Below are positions 8,036-17,553 of a stretch of 64,000 bases of DNA, piece by piece. Within the stretch, counting starts at the first letter, position 1. Each line of letters begins with the position of its first letter. The position numbers and the translations under genes are program-made. The DNA is from JAKAGZ01 sp963772675 (lineage in GTDB: Bacteria > Bacteroidota > Ignavibacteria > Ignavibacteriales > Ignavibacteriaceae). The notes beneath the pieces are model-generated. The model was not told where the DNA came from and ran no database searches. It saw only the letters and a list, made by a program, of their open reading frames with translations. The DNA is taken from the NCBI GenBank assembly GCA_963772675.1, contig CAVYYF010000005.1, forward strand, positions 806,001 to 870,000, in the 5' to 3' direction.

Positions 8036-10162
8036 TTAATTTGTTCCTGATTTTGTAATAAGTTTTTCGGCGTGTTTCATCAGCCATTCCTGGCAGCTTA
8101 ACTTCTCATCTTTGTTTTTTCCATTACTATTAATGCAATAAGTCATATCAGCGTTAAGCTTGCGCGCTTTAATATTATCCTGAAGCGAATGCTTGACAAG
8201 TGATCGCATCAATTCTGATTTTAAACTATCATCTTTGATAGGAAAGGCAATTTCCACTCTTCGGTCAAGATTTCTTTGCATCATATCGGCACTGCTAAGA
8301 TATATTTCTTCTTCTCCACCATTATAGAAATAGTAGAGCCTGCTGTGCTCAAGAAACCTCCCGACTATACTTATTACTTTAATATTTTCACTTAAATTTT
8401 TAACGCCAGGCACAAGGCAGCATATTCCCCTGATAATCAGGTCTATTTTTACCCCGTTGTTGGAAGCTTCATAAAGTGAGCTGATAACCAACGGATCTAC
8501 GAGAGCATTCATTTTAAAAATTAATTTCCCTTCTTTTCCGTTTTTTACATTCTCAATTTCACGCTGAATTTTAGAAATCATTACTTTGCGCATATTTATC
8601 GGGGCAACAATTAGTTTTTTAAAATCAGTTTGTCTGGAATACCCGGTTAAGTAATTAAACAGGTCTGAAACATCTGTGCAGATATCATTATCTTTTGTGA
8701 ATAGACCAAGATCCGTGTAAATTTTTGCCGTGGTGGTATTATAGTTACCTGTGGATAAGTGAACGTACCTCTTTACACCATCGGATTCTCTGCGAACTAC
8801 CATCGCCATCTTAGTGTGGGTTTTTAATCCAACCAGACCGTATACAACGTGTACTCCTACTTTCTCCAGTTCTCTCGCCCAAAAAATATTATTCTCTTCA
8901 TCGAATCTTGCTTTTAGTTCAACAAGCACTGCAACCTGCTTTCCTCTTTCAGCGGCTTCAATTAAATATTTAATAATTGGTGAATCCGATCCGACACGGT
9001 AAAGTGTTTGTTTGATTGCAAGAACGTTCGGGTCTTTGGCTGCCTGCTTAATGAATTCAACAACAGGAGTAAACGAGTGATAAGGATGATGTAATAAAAC
9101 ATCCTGCTGGCTTATAATTGAAAAATAATCTTCTTCATCTTCAAACTCTTTTGAAATAACCGGGTAAAAGGGCTTCTCTTTTAACTGATGTAAAGGTAAA
9201 TCGTAAAGAGAAATTGCGTCACTCAATCCAAGCGGGCCATCAAATACGTGTACATCGTCTTTGGTTATCTGGAGATTTTCCATCAGCGTGTCAAGCATAA
9301 AATCGGGCATTTTATTTTCTACTTCCAGCCTGACAACGCTTCCGAATCTTCTCGCCCTGATATTTTCTTCGATAACACTCAACAGGTCATCAGCCTCATC
9401 TTCCTGAAGTTCGATATCAGTGTCACGTGTGATCCTGAACCTGTAAGCTTCGCCTGCTTCCATACCGGGGAAAAGCAAATTTAAATTTGCTTTGATAAGG
9501 TCGCCAAGCCAGATGAACTTAGCGCTGAAATTTCCGTTAGTCTGAATTTTTTTATCCGGATTAATAATTTTATCTATTTGCATTAACCTCGGGAGAATGT
9601 TCGGGACTTTCACTCTTGCAAAGTGAGTTTCGCCTTTCTGGTTTTTTACGAGTATTGCCAGGTTAAGGCTTAAATTTGAAATGTACGGGAAAGGTCTCCC
9701 GGGATCAAAAGCAAGTGGAGTTAATATCGGGTAAATTTCTTTTTTAAAATATTCCGTTAAGATTTGTTTTTCATTTTCAGGAAGTGAATCATATTGACAA
9801 ATCTCTATTTTATTTTTTTTTAGTTCAGGGACAACATTGTTCAGCCAGAAATCCATTACTTTTTTGAGCATTGGCTGAAGAGCTTTTTCAATTTTCTGTA
9901 ATTGTGAAATTGGAGTTAAACCGTCGATAGACGGTTCAAGTATATTTGCCACAATTTGTTCTTTTAATCCTGAAATACGGATAATGTAAAATTCATCCAA
10001 ATTTGTGTGAAAAATTGAAATGAATTTTACCTTTTCAAGCAAGGGGAGTTCAGGATTCAGGGCTTCCTCAAGCACCCGCCTGTTGAATTCAACCCAGCTT
10101 AAATCCCTGTTAAAGAAGTTCTTAGGGTCGCTATATTTTTTTAATAATTCCTTATGTGACAT
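8036..10162 (-). CDS. ppk1: polyphosphate kinase 1
   Basis: Full-length PPK1 of 708 residues, which makes polyphosphate reversibly from ATP. It opens with the N-domain RDLSWVEFNRRVL (residues 19-31). The two phospholipase-D-like catalytic domains carry the expected histidines: His449 in GLKTHTK, equivalent to the autophosphorylated His of E. coli PPK, and His606 in FLEHSRLY. RPFPYISNLS and YVHLSTGNYN are also typical. No exopolyphosphatase gene is adjacent. It follows the DHS-like gene on the same strand after 164 bases that hold a strong hairpin, so it may have its own promoter. Confidence 0.96.
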   Translation of the reverse strand: MSHKELLKKYSDPKNFFNRDLSWVEFNRRVLEEALNPELPLLEKVKFISIFHTNLDEFYIIRISGLKEQIVANILEPSIDGLTPISQLQKIEKALQPMLKKVMDFWLNNVVPELKKNKIEICQYDSLPENEKQILTEYFKKEIYPILTPLAFDPGRPFPYISNLSLNLAILVKNQKGETHFARVKVPNILPRLMQIDKIINPDKKIQTNGNFSAKFIWLGDLIKANLNLLFPGMEAGEAYRFRITRDTDIELQEDEADDLLSVIEENIRARRFGSVVRLEVENKMPDFMLDTLMENLQITKDDVHVFDGPLGLSDAISLYDLPLHQLKEKPFYPVISKEFEDEEDYFSIISQQDVLLHHPYHSFTPVVEFIKQAAKDPNVLAIKQTLYRVGSDSPIIKYLIEAAERGKQVAVLVELKARFDEENNIFWARELEKVGVHVVYGLVGLKTHTKMAMVVRRESDGVKRYVHLSTGNYNTTTAKIYTDLGLFTKDNDICTDVSDLFNYLTGYSRQTDFKKLIVAPINMRKVMISKIQREIENVKNGKEGKLIFKMNALVDPLVISSLYEASNNGVKIDLIIRGICCLVPGVKNLSENIKVISIVGRFLEHSRLYYFYNGGEEEIYLSSADMMQRNLDRRVEIAFPIKDDSLKSELMRSLVKHSLQDNIKARKLNADMTYCINSNGKNKDEKLSCQEWLMKHAEKLITKSGTN

Positions 10163-10283
10163 AATTTTACTTGTAAAACAGGGGTTGAATATACAGGTTT
10201 TCGTGGTTACTTACAGCGGAATTTAGACGGGTGGAAAGATTTAATGGAATATTAATATTTATAGGATGAGCGAGTAATAGTGT

Positions 10284-10316
10284 AACCTTCGGGGTTTGTT
10301 GGTAACCCCGGAGGTT
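10284..10316 (-). terminator. 13-bp hairpin between the DHS-like gene and ppk1
   Basis: Two 13-base arms (10284-10296 and 10304-10316) pair fully with one G-U and a 7-base loop. The hairpin starts about 10 bases after the stop codon of the DHS-like gene. There is no U tract on the minus-strand side, so it is a weak candidate for an intrinsic terminator and could instead protect the 3' end of the mRNA. Confidence 0.4.
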
Positions 10317-10326
10317 TTATGAAAAG

Positions 10327-11373
10327 TTATGCAGTGACTTTATCAGAAGTGTAAAGCTTTGTGAATTTTTTACCTTTCCTGTTTTTCCAGTTCCCTTTGT
10401 GATATGCATACCCCGCAATTAAAGGCATTGCAATTGTTGCTTCCGAATAGACCATTTGTTCGTAAGTTGTTTCAACTTTGCCCCAACTGCTAGCTTCTTT
10501 CAAAGTAGAACTTGAAAGCGCTCCGTCTCTTACGTCGGCTACAGTTATCTGGATAGCATATTTGTGCATTGCTGCTTCGCCGTCAAGAATATCAGCTGCA
10601 ACAACAATGTCTTGTGTAAAGTTTTTCGGAACACCTCCACCTATCATAAAGATTCCTGTTTCTTTTGAAGCCTGTTTGATTTTTGTAAGTTCAAGAAAAT
10701 CTTTTGCGGAATCTATTGAAACATGCTTGTCAAGATTTTTTGTCTGGTGAACAATAAACCCGAAACCAGCTGAACAATCTGAAAAAGCAGGAACAAAAAT
10801 CGGAACGTTCTTTTTGTATGCAGTATAAATTACTGAATCATCTACCTTTGGTCCGCCGTTTTCATCGAGGTATTTTCCCATTTCACGGACAAGTTCTCTT
10901 GAAGAATGAGGACGGGGTTCGAGAGAGTTCCATATTTTCTCGGTTGTTTCGTCGCAGACTCTTAGTTCGTCTTCATCTATATACGTATCGTAAATTCTGT
11001 CGATAGCAAGATCTCTTAATTCATTATCATTATTGTTATAAGGGGTCCCTTTGTAATGTTTAAAACCAAGCGCTTCAAAGAAATCCTGATCGACCATAAT
11101 TGCACCTGTCGAAACAATTGCGTCTACCATATTATTATTTACTAGATCAAAGACTACTTTCTTTAACCCCGCACTGAATAAACTTCCAGCAAGAGTTAGT
11201 ATTACGCCACATTCAGTATCTTTTAACATCATATCGTAAATTCTTGCAGCGCGGTTTAAGTCACGTGCAGAGAATGCCATGTTTTCCATAGCATCAACCA
11301 GGGCAACCACATTATGTTTTTTAATATCTATATGTTCAATTACTTCTTTTAAGTAATCTTTTTTATTAGCCAT
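10327..11373 (-). CDS. deoxyhypusine synthase-like protein
   Basis: This 348-residue protein matches the deoxyhypusine synthase (DHS) family. It has LTLAGSLFSAGL and VSTGAIMVDQD in the NAD-binding half and GIFMIGGGVPKNF, and SSWGK places a Lys (Lys299) where the imine-forming active-site lysine of human DHS lies. In eukaryotes DHS modifies eIF5A. Bacteria lack eIF5A, and bacterial homologues are thought to act on polyamines, some as homospermidine synthases. I chose the ATG at 11373 (MANKKDYLK) because AAGGAAA precedes it; an upstream start at 11427 is in frame but unsupported. The upstream neighbour is an SDR epimerase. Confidence 0.85.
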   Translation of the reverse strand: MANKKDYLKEVIEHIDIKKHNVVALVDAMENMAFSARDLNRAARIYDMMLKDTECGVILTLAGSLFSAGLKKVVFDLVNNNMVDAIVSTGAIMVDQDFFEALGFKHYKGTPYNNNDNELRDLAIDRIYDTYIDEDELRVCDETTEKIWNSLEPRPHSSRELVREMGKYLDENGGPKVDDSVIYTAYKKNVPIFVPAFSDCSAGFGFIVHQTKNLDKHVSIDSAKDFLELTKIKQASKETGIFMIGGGVPKNFTQDIVVAADILDGEAAMHKYAIQITVADVRDGALSSSTLKEASSWGKVETTYEQMVYSEATIAMPLIAGYAYHKGNWKNRKGKKFTKLYTSDKVTA

Positions 11374-11626
11374 TACTTTTTCCTTGCGTATAACAAAATT
11401 TTTATAAAAATAAGAGAAAATGAGCAAAAGGGAAATGAATATTCTATTATTATGTAATTACTTCTAAAATTGTTACGAAATATATAATTTATAAGGAAAG
11501 ATACAATATGTCGATGAAATGAACACGTTTTCAGAACGTGTCGAAATTTCGAGAAAATATCGACAGGTAGTCCCTGATGGGAAAATATTTGTGTGTCATT
11601 CAAATGAAACAAAACACTATCTGTAA

Positions 11627-12661
11627 CTAAAAAAACATCTTCGCTACTTTCAAAATCCCCTGTTTCCATGGAACTCTGTGAGAAACGCCGCTTTGGTTTC
11701 TGAAATCTTTTTCGTGTTCAAGATACCATTTGAAGTTTCTGATCAGCGCGTCTTTGTTTGAATATTTTGGCGAATAGCCCAAAATCTTTTCAGCCTTCTC
11801 TATTGATACAAATGAATCTTTCGAAGCAGTTTCATATACCCACTTGTAAAGAGGAGAAAGCTTGAATGCTTCTAAAATTTTCAATGCCCATATTATCGGC
11901 TTTTCAGGAAGGCCAACAATTTTTTTCCCGTGTCCTGCAAAATCGAGAACTGATTGGTAGTCTTCTTTCATTGTAGTAAATTCCTTCGCTCCTATATTGA
12001 ATGTCTCGTTCACTTTATTTTTATCAAGAGTTGCACACAGGTAAATGGCGTCGCAGAGATCCTCAACATCCATTAGCTGATACCGGTTATTTCCGTTACC
12101 AATCATCGGGAAGCCTTTCCCGTCTTTTGCCCAGTCATAAAAAAGAGCAAAAACTCCGAGCCTTTCCGGGCCGACAAATGATTTTGGCCGGATTATTGGT
12201 ACACACATAGTCCGTCTGTATTTTAAACATTCTTCTTCTGCTGCAATTTTTGATTTACCGTATGGGCCTACCCCGTCCAGCTTGTCATTTTCATAAAGCG
12301 GGTGGTGATCCGGGATTCCGTAAACTGCTGTAGAAGATATATGAATAAATCTCTGGACTTTATTTTCTTTTGATGCCTCTAAGAGATTTTTTGTTCCTTC
12401 AATATCAGTTGAAAAAATGTCCTCTGCTTTATAAAGTGGCAAAGCTGCTGCTGTATGAATCACAATATCAACTTCCATTGTTGAAAGGTGAACAATTTGT
12501 TTGTCCCTTATATCTCCATTGATGACGGTTATTTTGTCTTTCATATCTTGATAATTAAATTCAGCTATGTCTAGTGAAACAACATCGTGTCCGCGTTCTT
12601 TTAAATACCTGACCAGATTTATTCCTAAAAATCCTGCACCCCCTGTAACCAAAAATTTCAT
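11627..12661 (-). CDS. NAD-dependent epimerase/dehydratase (extended SDR)
   Basis: Extended short-chain dehydrogenase of 344 residues with the Rossmann motif GGAGFLG (residues 7-13), an acidic residue after beta-2 (SLDIAEF) that favours NAD(H), and the catalytic YGKSK with an upstream HISSTAVYG. The closest family theme is sugar-nucleotide or sterol/lipid epimerases and 3-beta-HSD-like proteins. The substrate is not evident. It lies about 250 bases upstream of the DHS-like gene on the same strand, and divergent from the DUF4412 gene. Confidence 0.85.
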   Translation of the reverse strand: MKFLVTGGAGFLGINLVRYLKERGHDVVSLDIAEFNYQDMKDKITVINGDIRDKQIVHLSTMEVDIVIHTAAALPLYKAEDIFSTDIEGTKNLLEASKENKVQRFIHISSTAVYGIPDHHPLYENDKLDGVGPYGKSKIAAEEECLKYRRTMCVPIIRPKSFVGPERLGVFALFYDWAKDGKGFPMIGNGNNRYQLMDVEDLCDAIYLCATLDKNKVNETFNIGAKEFTTMKEDYQSVLDFAGHGKKIVGLPEKPIIWALKILEAFKLSPLYKWVYETASKDSFVSIEKAEKILGYSPKYSNKDALIRNFKWYLEHEKDFRNQSGVSHRVPWKQGILKVAKMFF

Positions 12662-12832
12662 TTAACGTCCTTTCAATATTCTACAAAAAACAAACTGAAA
12701 ATTAATGATTTTAATAAAGCTATCAAATTAAAATCGACAACAGGTAGTTGATTTGAATCCTGAATAATCTATAACGCCTGTTTTCCATATAAAATTCCAC
12801 AAATTGAATTTTACCTTATTCCAAACATTATC

Positions 12833-12840
12833 TATATTTG
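12833..12840 (+). promoter_or_regulatory. TAnnTTTG box upstream of the DUF4412 gene
   Basis: TATATTTG, matching the Bacteroidota -7 element TAnnTTTG, lies 32 bases before the ATG at 12873. No good -33 TTTG is seen at the standard distance, so support is partial. Confidence 0.35.
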
Positions 12841-12872
12841 TTCAACTTAAAAATAAATTCAGAGGGTGATTT

Positions 12873-13544
12873 ATGAAAGCATTAAAGGTCTCTTCACTTG
12901 TACTCGTAACATTATTTTTCTTTTCCCCGAAACATTTCTCACAAACCACTTTTGAAGGCAAAGTTGTAATTGAAACAACAAATGATGGTGAAACAAATAC
13001 ATTGAATTACTATTCGAAGGGGGAGATGGCCCGTTTTGATGTTAACTCGGCAAGGGGAGAAGCAAATATCATATTCGACAAAGAACATAAAAAGATGCTT
13101 ATGGTAATGCCTACAATGAAAATGTATATGGAATTCCCGTTGGACATGGAATTGGGAGAAGACAATGGAAATAATACTGGAGATGAAAAATCTAATACGG
13201 ATTTTGTAAAAACCAGCGAGACCAAAACTATTAACGGTTACAAGTGTGAAAAATGGGTAATAAAAGACGATGGCAAAACATCGGAAGCCTGGATGACAAA
13301 AGATTTGGGCGGTTTTATATTTTTCCAATCACCAATGGGCAAACAAGCAAAACAAAAATGGCAGGAGGATATTGAGAACAGTGGGTATTTCCCTATGCTT
13401 GTTGTTGAAAAGGATTCAGATGGAAAAGAAACCGGAAGATTTGAAGTAAAATCAGTTGAGAAGAAAAGCCTCGACGATTCCTTTTTTGCAGTTCCTGCTG
13501 GTTACAACCAGATGAAAATGCCTATGGGCGGACAGGGGAAGTAA
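12873..13544 (+). CDS. DUF4412-domain exported protein
   Basis: Secreted or periplasmic protein of 223 residues with a signal peptide ending near HFSQ. The body matches DUF4412: an early FEGKVVIET strand, a Met-rich core around MLMVMPTMKMYMEF, then INGYKCEKWVIKD and EAWMTKDLG. The domain resembles LolA-like lipoprotein-binding folds but has no proven role. The gene stands alone between a divergent epimerase gene and a terminator at 13564. The ATG is preceded by AGAGGGTGATTT, which offers a ribosome binding site. Confidence 0.85.
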   Translation: MKALKVSSLVLVTLFFFSPKHFSQTTFEGKVVIETTNDGETNTLNYYSKGEMARFDVNSARGEANIIFDKEHKKMLMVMPTMKMYMEFPLDMELGEDNGNNTGDEKSNTDFVKTSETKTINGYKCEKWVIKDDGKTSEAWMTKDLGGFIFFQSPMGKQAKQKWQEDIENSGYFPMLVVEKDSDGKETGRFEVKSVEKKSLDDSFFAVPAGYNQMKMPMGGQGK

Positions 13545-13563
13545 TGCAGAAATAATTTTTATC

Positions 13564-13610
13564 AATCCATACAGGCGGGTAAGAATATACTTGCATGTAT
13601 GGATTTTTAT
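13564..13610 (+). terminator. intrinsic terminator of the DUF4412 gene
   Basis: AATCCATAC and GTATGGATT arms (13564-13572 and 13597-13605) flank a 24-base loop, and a T-rich run follows. It lies about 20 bases after the stop codon. Confidence 0.6.
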
Positions 13611-13726
13611 TTGTCCGACCAATTATACGATGCCTTCTCATAAAGGCAGATGTTTTAAAAATATTGTTTTGATTATTTTTTTATGATATGTTTTATAAAC
13701 TTTAACAAGCGTATAATTAAATACCA

Positions 13727-16702
13727 TTGAAGCACAAAGCTTATCTTATATTATTTATCTTACTGAGTATCATCATTCAGAATTATACTTTCGCACAAAA
13801 ACTGATATTCCATAATTATACAATGAAGGATAGAATGATATCAAACAATGTTCATTCTATCTGCCAGGATTCATCAGGATTTATATGGATTGGAACAGAA
13901 GAGGGACTCAGTATTTTTGACAGCAAATCATTTAAAAATCTTACAACTGAAGAGGGGTTATTATATAATAATGTACAGTTTATAACTGCAGATAAATTTA
14001 AAAAAAATTCGGTTTGGGTTAGTTACATAAAGGGCGGCTTAGATAGAATCAGCAATGGAAAGATTGAACACTTTTCAGAAATTTTACCTAAAGGAATGCT
14101 GAAAATTAATACGATTTTTCAGGATAGCGATAGTTTAGTTTGGTGCAGCACAGATACATCCTTTTTCGTAATTAAAAAAGGAGATATGGTAAAATTTAAC
14201 ACTAACAAAGAAATCAAAGGAGCACTGGCTTTTGGAGAAGATTCTTCAGGTAATATTTTGGTCTCCGCTAACAACGGGCTTTTTATCTATAATAAAATAA
14301 AGAAAAGATTTTTCAGGGATAACTCGCTTCCTCCAGGAGCATCAAGTAGAATTATTAGTATTTATACAGAAAACAACGGGACGGAATGGTTATTAACTGA
14401 AAAAGGTCTCCTGGTTAAACGAACCAATAAAAGTATAAAATATAAAATGCTCTGGTCCGGTAGGTTCTACCGCGGCATAGTTTCTTCTCCTAATATTAAT
14501 TTTATCTATGTCAATTCCGATAACGGGCTGTTTAAAATTAATAAACCAAACCTGAAAGTATCTGGTGTATTTACAGGGAAGTCTGGTTTGCCGGGCAACA
14601 ATATCAATTGTGCACTTATGGGCAGGGAAGGAATTTTATGGCTTGGATTAAATGATAACGGTATATCAAAACTTGTTTATCCGAATCTATATGTTTTTAC
14701 TCTTAAAAAATATTACACATCTTCAGTTATTGATAATAATTCGCATATATGGATTACAACCGCAAAAGGATTAAGAGAAATTTGGAAGGCAAATAATGAT
14801 TCCTGGCAAGTTTTTGATCATCCTATTTCGAAGGTTGTTAATCAGCCGCAAAACACCTCTTTGTCTTATGATAGTAGTAACCTTATACTTACGCTTGAAC
14901 AGGGGGAGATCCTTGAATATTATATAAAGAATAATCATCCCCTATCGGAATTACCTTCAAACTTATATTTTAAAAATGTAATTGATCTTTCCGGCAAATA
15001 TAAATTTGCTGCAATCTTTAAAAGTATTGAAGATAGATATGGAAATATCTGGGCAAGCGCATTGGATCTGGGTGTTATCGTAATAAACAAAAACAGAAAG
15101 GTAATTAGAATTTATAATGATCAAAACGGAATGCCTGATAACTCAGTCAGGTGCATTTATCAGGACTCATCCGGTAATTTTTGGTTTGGCGGCTATGATA
15201 ATGGGCTGGCGTATTTTTCTAAGGATAAAATACTCAAAGACCTGGGAATGAAGTATAATCCAGCCAACATAAAAGTAAAATTATTTACAACTAAGGACGG
15301 GCTTCCTGACAATTCAATAAGAAAAGTAATTGAAGATTCTTTTGGCAATATAATTATCGGGTCGCGTTACGGAGGTCTTGCAGTTTATAACAACGGAAAT
15401 ATAAAAAAAATAACCAAGTCCGAAGGATTAATAAGTAATGGCATCTGGGATATTGCAAATGATGGAGACAGGGGAATCTGGATTGTTACACAGGCTGGTA
15501 TACAAAGATTAAAAAAAGATTTTATCCCGTCATACGAACTGAATGAAGAAGTTACAAACAATCCGTATTATACTGTTGCAGTAAAAAATAACCTGGTTAC
15601 CTTTTCGAGCAAAACTAGCCTTTACCTGTATGAAAGAAAGTCTGGCCATGAACACGTTCCTCCTTCAATTTATTTTACAGAAATTTTAGTCAATGGGAAG
15701 GCTTATAATTTAAAGAATGAAGAGACTCTAACAAGCGAACAAAATAATATAACGTTTGACTTTACGGGAATCAGCAATATAGAAGATCAGAATACTTCTT
15801 ATAATTACAGAATGCTTAATATCGACAAACACTGGCATAATTTAAGTAATAAAAGCTCGGTAACTTATGCGTCATTAAAACCGGGTAAATATACGTTCCA
15901 GGTTAACGCAGTGAATTCAAATAATATTTCCAGTTTTTCTCCGGCATCTATTCGTTTTGTAATATCCCAGCCTTTCTATCTTGAATGGTGGTTTATTTCT
16001 GGCTGGGTTTTATTAATACTTGTATGTGGTTATCTATATATATACTACAGAAATAAAAGAAAACTTGAGATCGAAAAGATCAGGATGAAAATTGCAGGAG
16101 ACTTGCATGACGAGATTGGTTCAGGTCTTACGAAAATAGCGATACTTTCGGAGCATGCTTTAAAGGAGCAGGAAGAACCAAAATCAGGAGTTAATAAACA
16201 TGAAAGTATGTCTGCAAACAATTCAATTAACCGGGTTGGTAAAATAGCCAGAGACCTTGTTGATCAGATGATAGATGTTATCTGGTCTATTGATCCGAAG
16301 TATGATACATTAAAGGACTTTGTTTTCAGCTTTAAGAATTTTGCTTATGAAACCTGTGAAGCAAAAAATATAGAGTTGTTGATCAGGACTGATAATATTG
16401 AGAATGTAAAAGTAAATTCACAGATCAAAAGGAATCTTCAGCTTATTGCAAAAGAAGCTTTAAACAATGCCATAAAATATTCAGAGTGTAAAAAAATCAC
16501 GTTTCATCTTGAAGTTAAAAACAGAAACATCATTTTAACAATTGCGGATGACGGGAAAGGGTTTGCCAGGAATGAAATTATTCCTGGGAAAGGTTTGTTA
16601 AATATTGAAAAAAATACGGCTGAAATTTCCGGAAAGTGTTCAATTGAAACCTCGCCGGGAAAGGGAACCAAAATAAAAATCATATTTCCTGTGCAAAAGT
16701 AA
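13727..16702 (+). CDS. beta-propeller sensor histidine kinase
   Basis: Sensor kinase of 991 residues with a signal peptide (ends near TFAQ). It has many two-component-regulator propeller repeats (pattern SSGFIWIGTEEGL), a Y_Y_Y domain at about 650-750, one membrane segment (about 755-775), then the dimerisation/phosphoacceptor helix GDLHDEIG with His794. The ATPase domain shows EALNNAIKYS (N box) and DDGKGFA (G box). The propellers lie outside the membrane and probably sense a glycan or another envelope cue. The start is a TTG; no ATG is near. The NarL-type regulator follows, and a palindromic operator overlaps the gap, so this is a complete two-component pair. Confidence 0.9.
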   Translation: MKHKAYLILFILLSIIIQNYTFAQKLIFHNYTMKDRMISNNVHSICQDSSGFIWIGTEEGLSIFDSKSFKNLTTEEGLLYNNVQFITADKFKKNSVWVSYIKGGLDRISNGKIEHFSEILPKGMLKINTIFQDSDSLVWCSTDTSFFVIKKGDMVKFNTNKEIKGALAFGEDSSGNILVSANNGLFIYNKIKKRFFRDNSLPPGASSRIISIYTENNGTEWLLTEKGLLVKRTNKSIKYKMLWSGRFYRGIVSSPNINFIYVNSDNGLFKINKPNLKVSGVFTGKSGLPGNNINCALMGREGILWLGLNDNGISKLVYPNLYVFTLKKYYTSSVIDNNSHIWITTAKGLREIWKANNDSWQVFDHPISKVVNQPQNTSLSYDSSNLILTLEQGEILEYYIKNNHPLSELPSNLYFKNVIDLSGKYKFAAIFKSIEDRYGNIWASALDLGVIVINKNRKVIRIYNDQNGMPDNSVRCIYQDSSGNFWFGGYDNGLAYFSKDKILKDLGMKYNPANIKVKLFTTKDGLPDNSIRKVIEDSFGNIIIGSRYGGLAVYNNGNIKKITKSEGLISNGIWDIANDGDRGIWIVTQAGIQRLKKDFIPSYELNEEVTNNPYYTVAVKNNLVTFSSKTSLYLYERKSGHEHVPPSIYFTEILVNGKAYNLKNEETLTSEQNNITFDFTGISNIEDQNTSYNYRMLNIDKHWHNLSNKSSVTYASLKPGKYTFQVNAVNSNNISSFSPASIRFVISQPFYLEWWFISGWVLLILVCGYLYIYYRNKRKLEIEKIRMKIAGDLHDEIGSGLTKIAILSEHALKEQEEPKSGVNKHESMSANNSINRVGKIARDLVDQMIDVIWSIDPKYDTLKDFVFSFKNFAYETCEAKNIELLIRTDNIENVKVNSQIKRNLQLIAKEALNNAIKYSECKKITFHLEVKNRNIILTIADDGKGFARNEIIPGKGLLNIEKNTAEISGKCSIETSPGKGTKIKIIFPVQK

Positions 16703-16722
16703 AACTACCCAAATGATTAGTT
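16703..16722 (+). promoter_or_regulatory. palindromic operator copy 1 (imperfect)
   Basis: This 20-base site is identical to the two perfect copies at 17440 and 20383 except for two bases in the left arm. It starts directly after the kinase stop codon and 56 bases before the regulator start. Right arm: TGATTAGTT. It probably mediates autoregulation of the regulator gene. Confidence 0.6.
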
Positions 16723-16778
16723 GAAGGTTTGATTTATATAATTGATAATTGGGTAAAACGTAGAGAGAAAATTTTAAA

Positions 16779-17423
16779 GTGGAAATAAAAGATATAATAA
16801 GAGTCGCAATTCTTGATGATGATAAAGATTTCAGGGAAATTTTTTCCGACCTTCTAAACAAATCCAATGGATTTAAATGTGTTGGCGCATACCAGGATTA
16901 CAAAGAAGTATTGGGAAAAATAGAAAATGATCTCCCTGATATTTTATTGCTGGATATTGAAATGCCTGGTAAGTCCGGAATAGAAACTTTAAAAGAGTTA
17001 AAAAACATTTATCCTAATGTTCAGGTTATGATGCTTACTGTTTACAGCGACAGTGAAAAAATCTTCCAGTCACTGCGTGGTGGAGCTGTTGGCTATTTGC
17101 TGAAAAAGAGCCCCACAACAAAATTGCTTGAAGCGATCCGCGAAGCTTATGAGGGAGGGGCGCCATTTTCAGGGGAAGTTGCAAGAAAAGTTCTGGAATA
17201 TTTTCAAACTCCTGCCGAAAAAATTAACCAGTCATTATTATCTGATAGAGAAAAAGAAGTGCTCGAAGCATTAATTGAAGGACACAGCACAAAGGCAATT
17301 GCTGAAAAGCTATTTGTAAGCTATCACACTATCAGATTCCATCTTCATAATATTTATATAAAGTTACACGTAAATTCCCGCGCTGAAGCAGTAGCTAAAG
17401 CAATAAAAAATAAAATAGTATAA
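16779..17423 (+). CDS. NarL/FixJ-family response regulator
   Basis: Response regulator of 214 residues. The receiver domain has DDD at 13-15, phosphoacceptor Asp59 (LLLDIEMPGKSG) and Lys in KKSP, and the LuxR-type helix-turn-helix is at about 150-195 (LSDREKEVLEALIEGHSTKAIAEKL). It is the partner of the kinase just upstream. The GTG at 16779 is the likely start, since the first conserved strand RVAILDDD begins at residue 8. Repeated palindromes upstream of this gene and of two downstream transcription units are good candidates for its binding sites. Confidence 0.93.
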   Translation: MEIKDIIRVAILDDDKDFREIFSDLLNKSNGFKCVGAYQDYKEVLGKIENDLPDILLLDIEMPGKSGIETLKELKNIYPNVQVMMLTVYSDSEKIFQSLRGGAVGYLLKKSPTTKLLEAIREAYEGGAPFSGEVARKVLEYFQTPAEKINQSLLSDREKEVLEALIEGHSTKAIAEKLFVSYHTIRFHLHNIYIKLHVNSRAEAVAKAIKNKIV

Positions 17424-17439
17424 ATTCTCTTCTCTCCAA

Positions 17440-17459
17440 AACTAATCAAATGATTAGTT
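17440..17459 (+). promoter_or_regulatory. palindromic operator copy 2 (perfect)
   Basis: Perfect inverted repeat: 9-base arms AACTAATCA and TGATTAGTT around AA. It lies 95 bases upstream of the T9SS cargo gene at 17554 and 16 bases after the regulator stop. No T tract follows, so it is not an intrinsic terminator. Confidence 0.65.
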
Positions 17460-17553
17460 GATTACACTGCTATCACATTTTAAGTTATTACAGTTCCTAA
17501 AGTAAAAATAAAGGACGGTAATTATATCTGGCAATAGAAGGAAGGATAAATTT

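Noticed and set aside
11373..11669. 98-codon frame on the minus strand between the DHS-like gene and the epimerase
   Set aside because: It overlaps the start region of one gene and the end of the other, has no family and no ribosome binding site.
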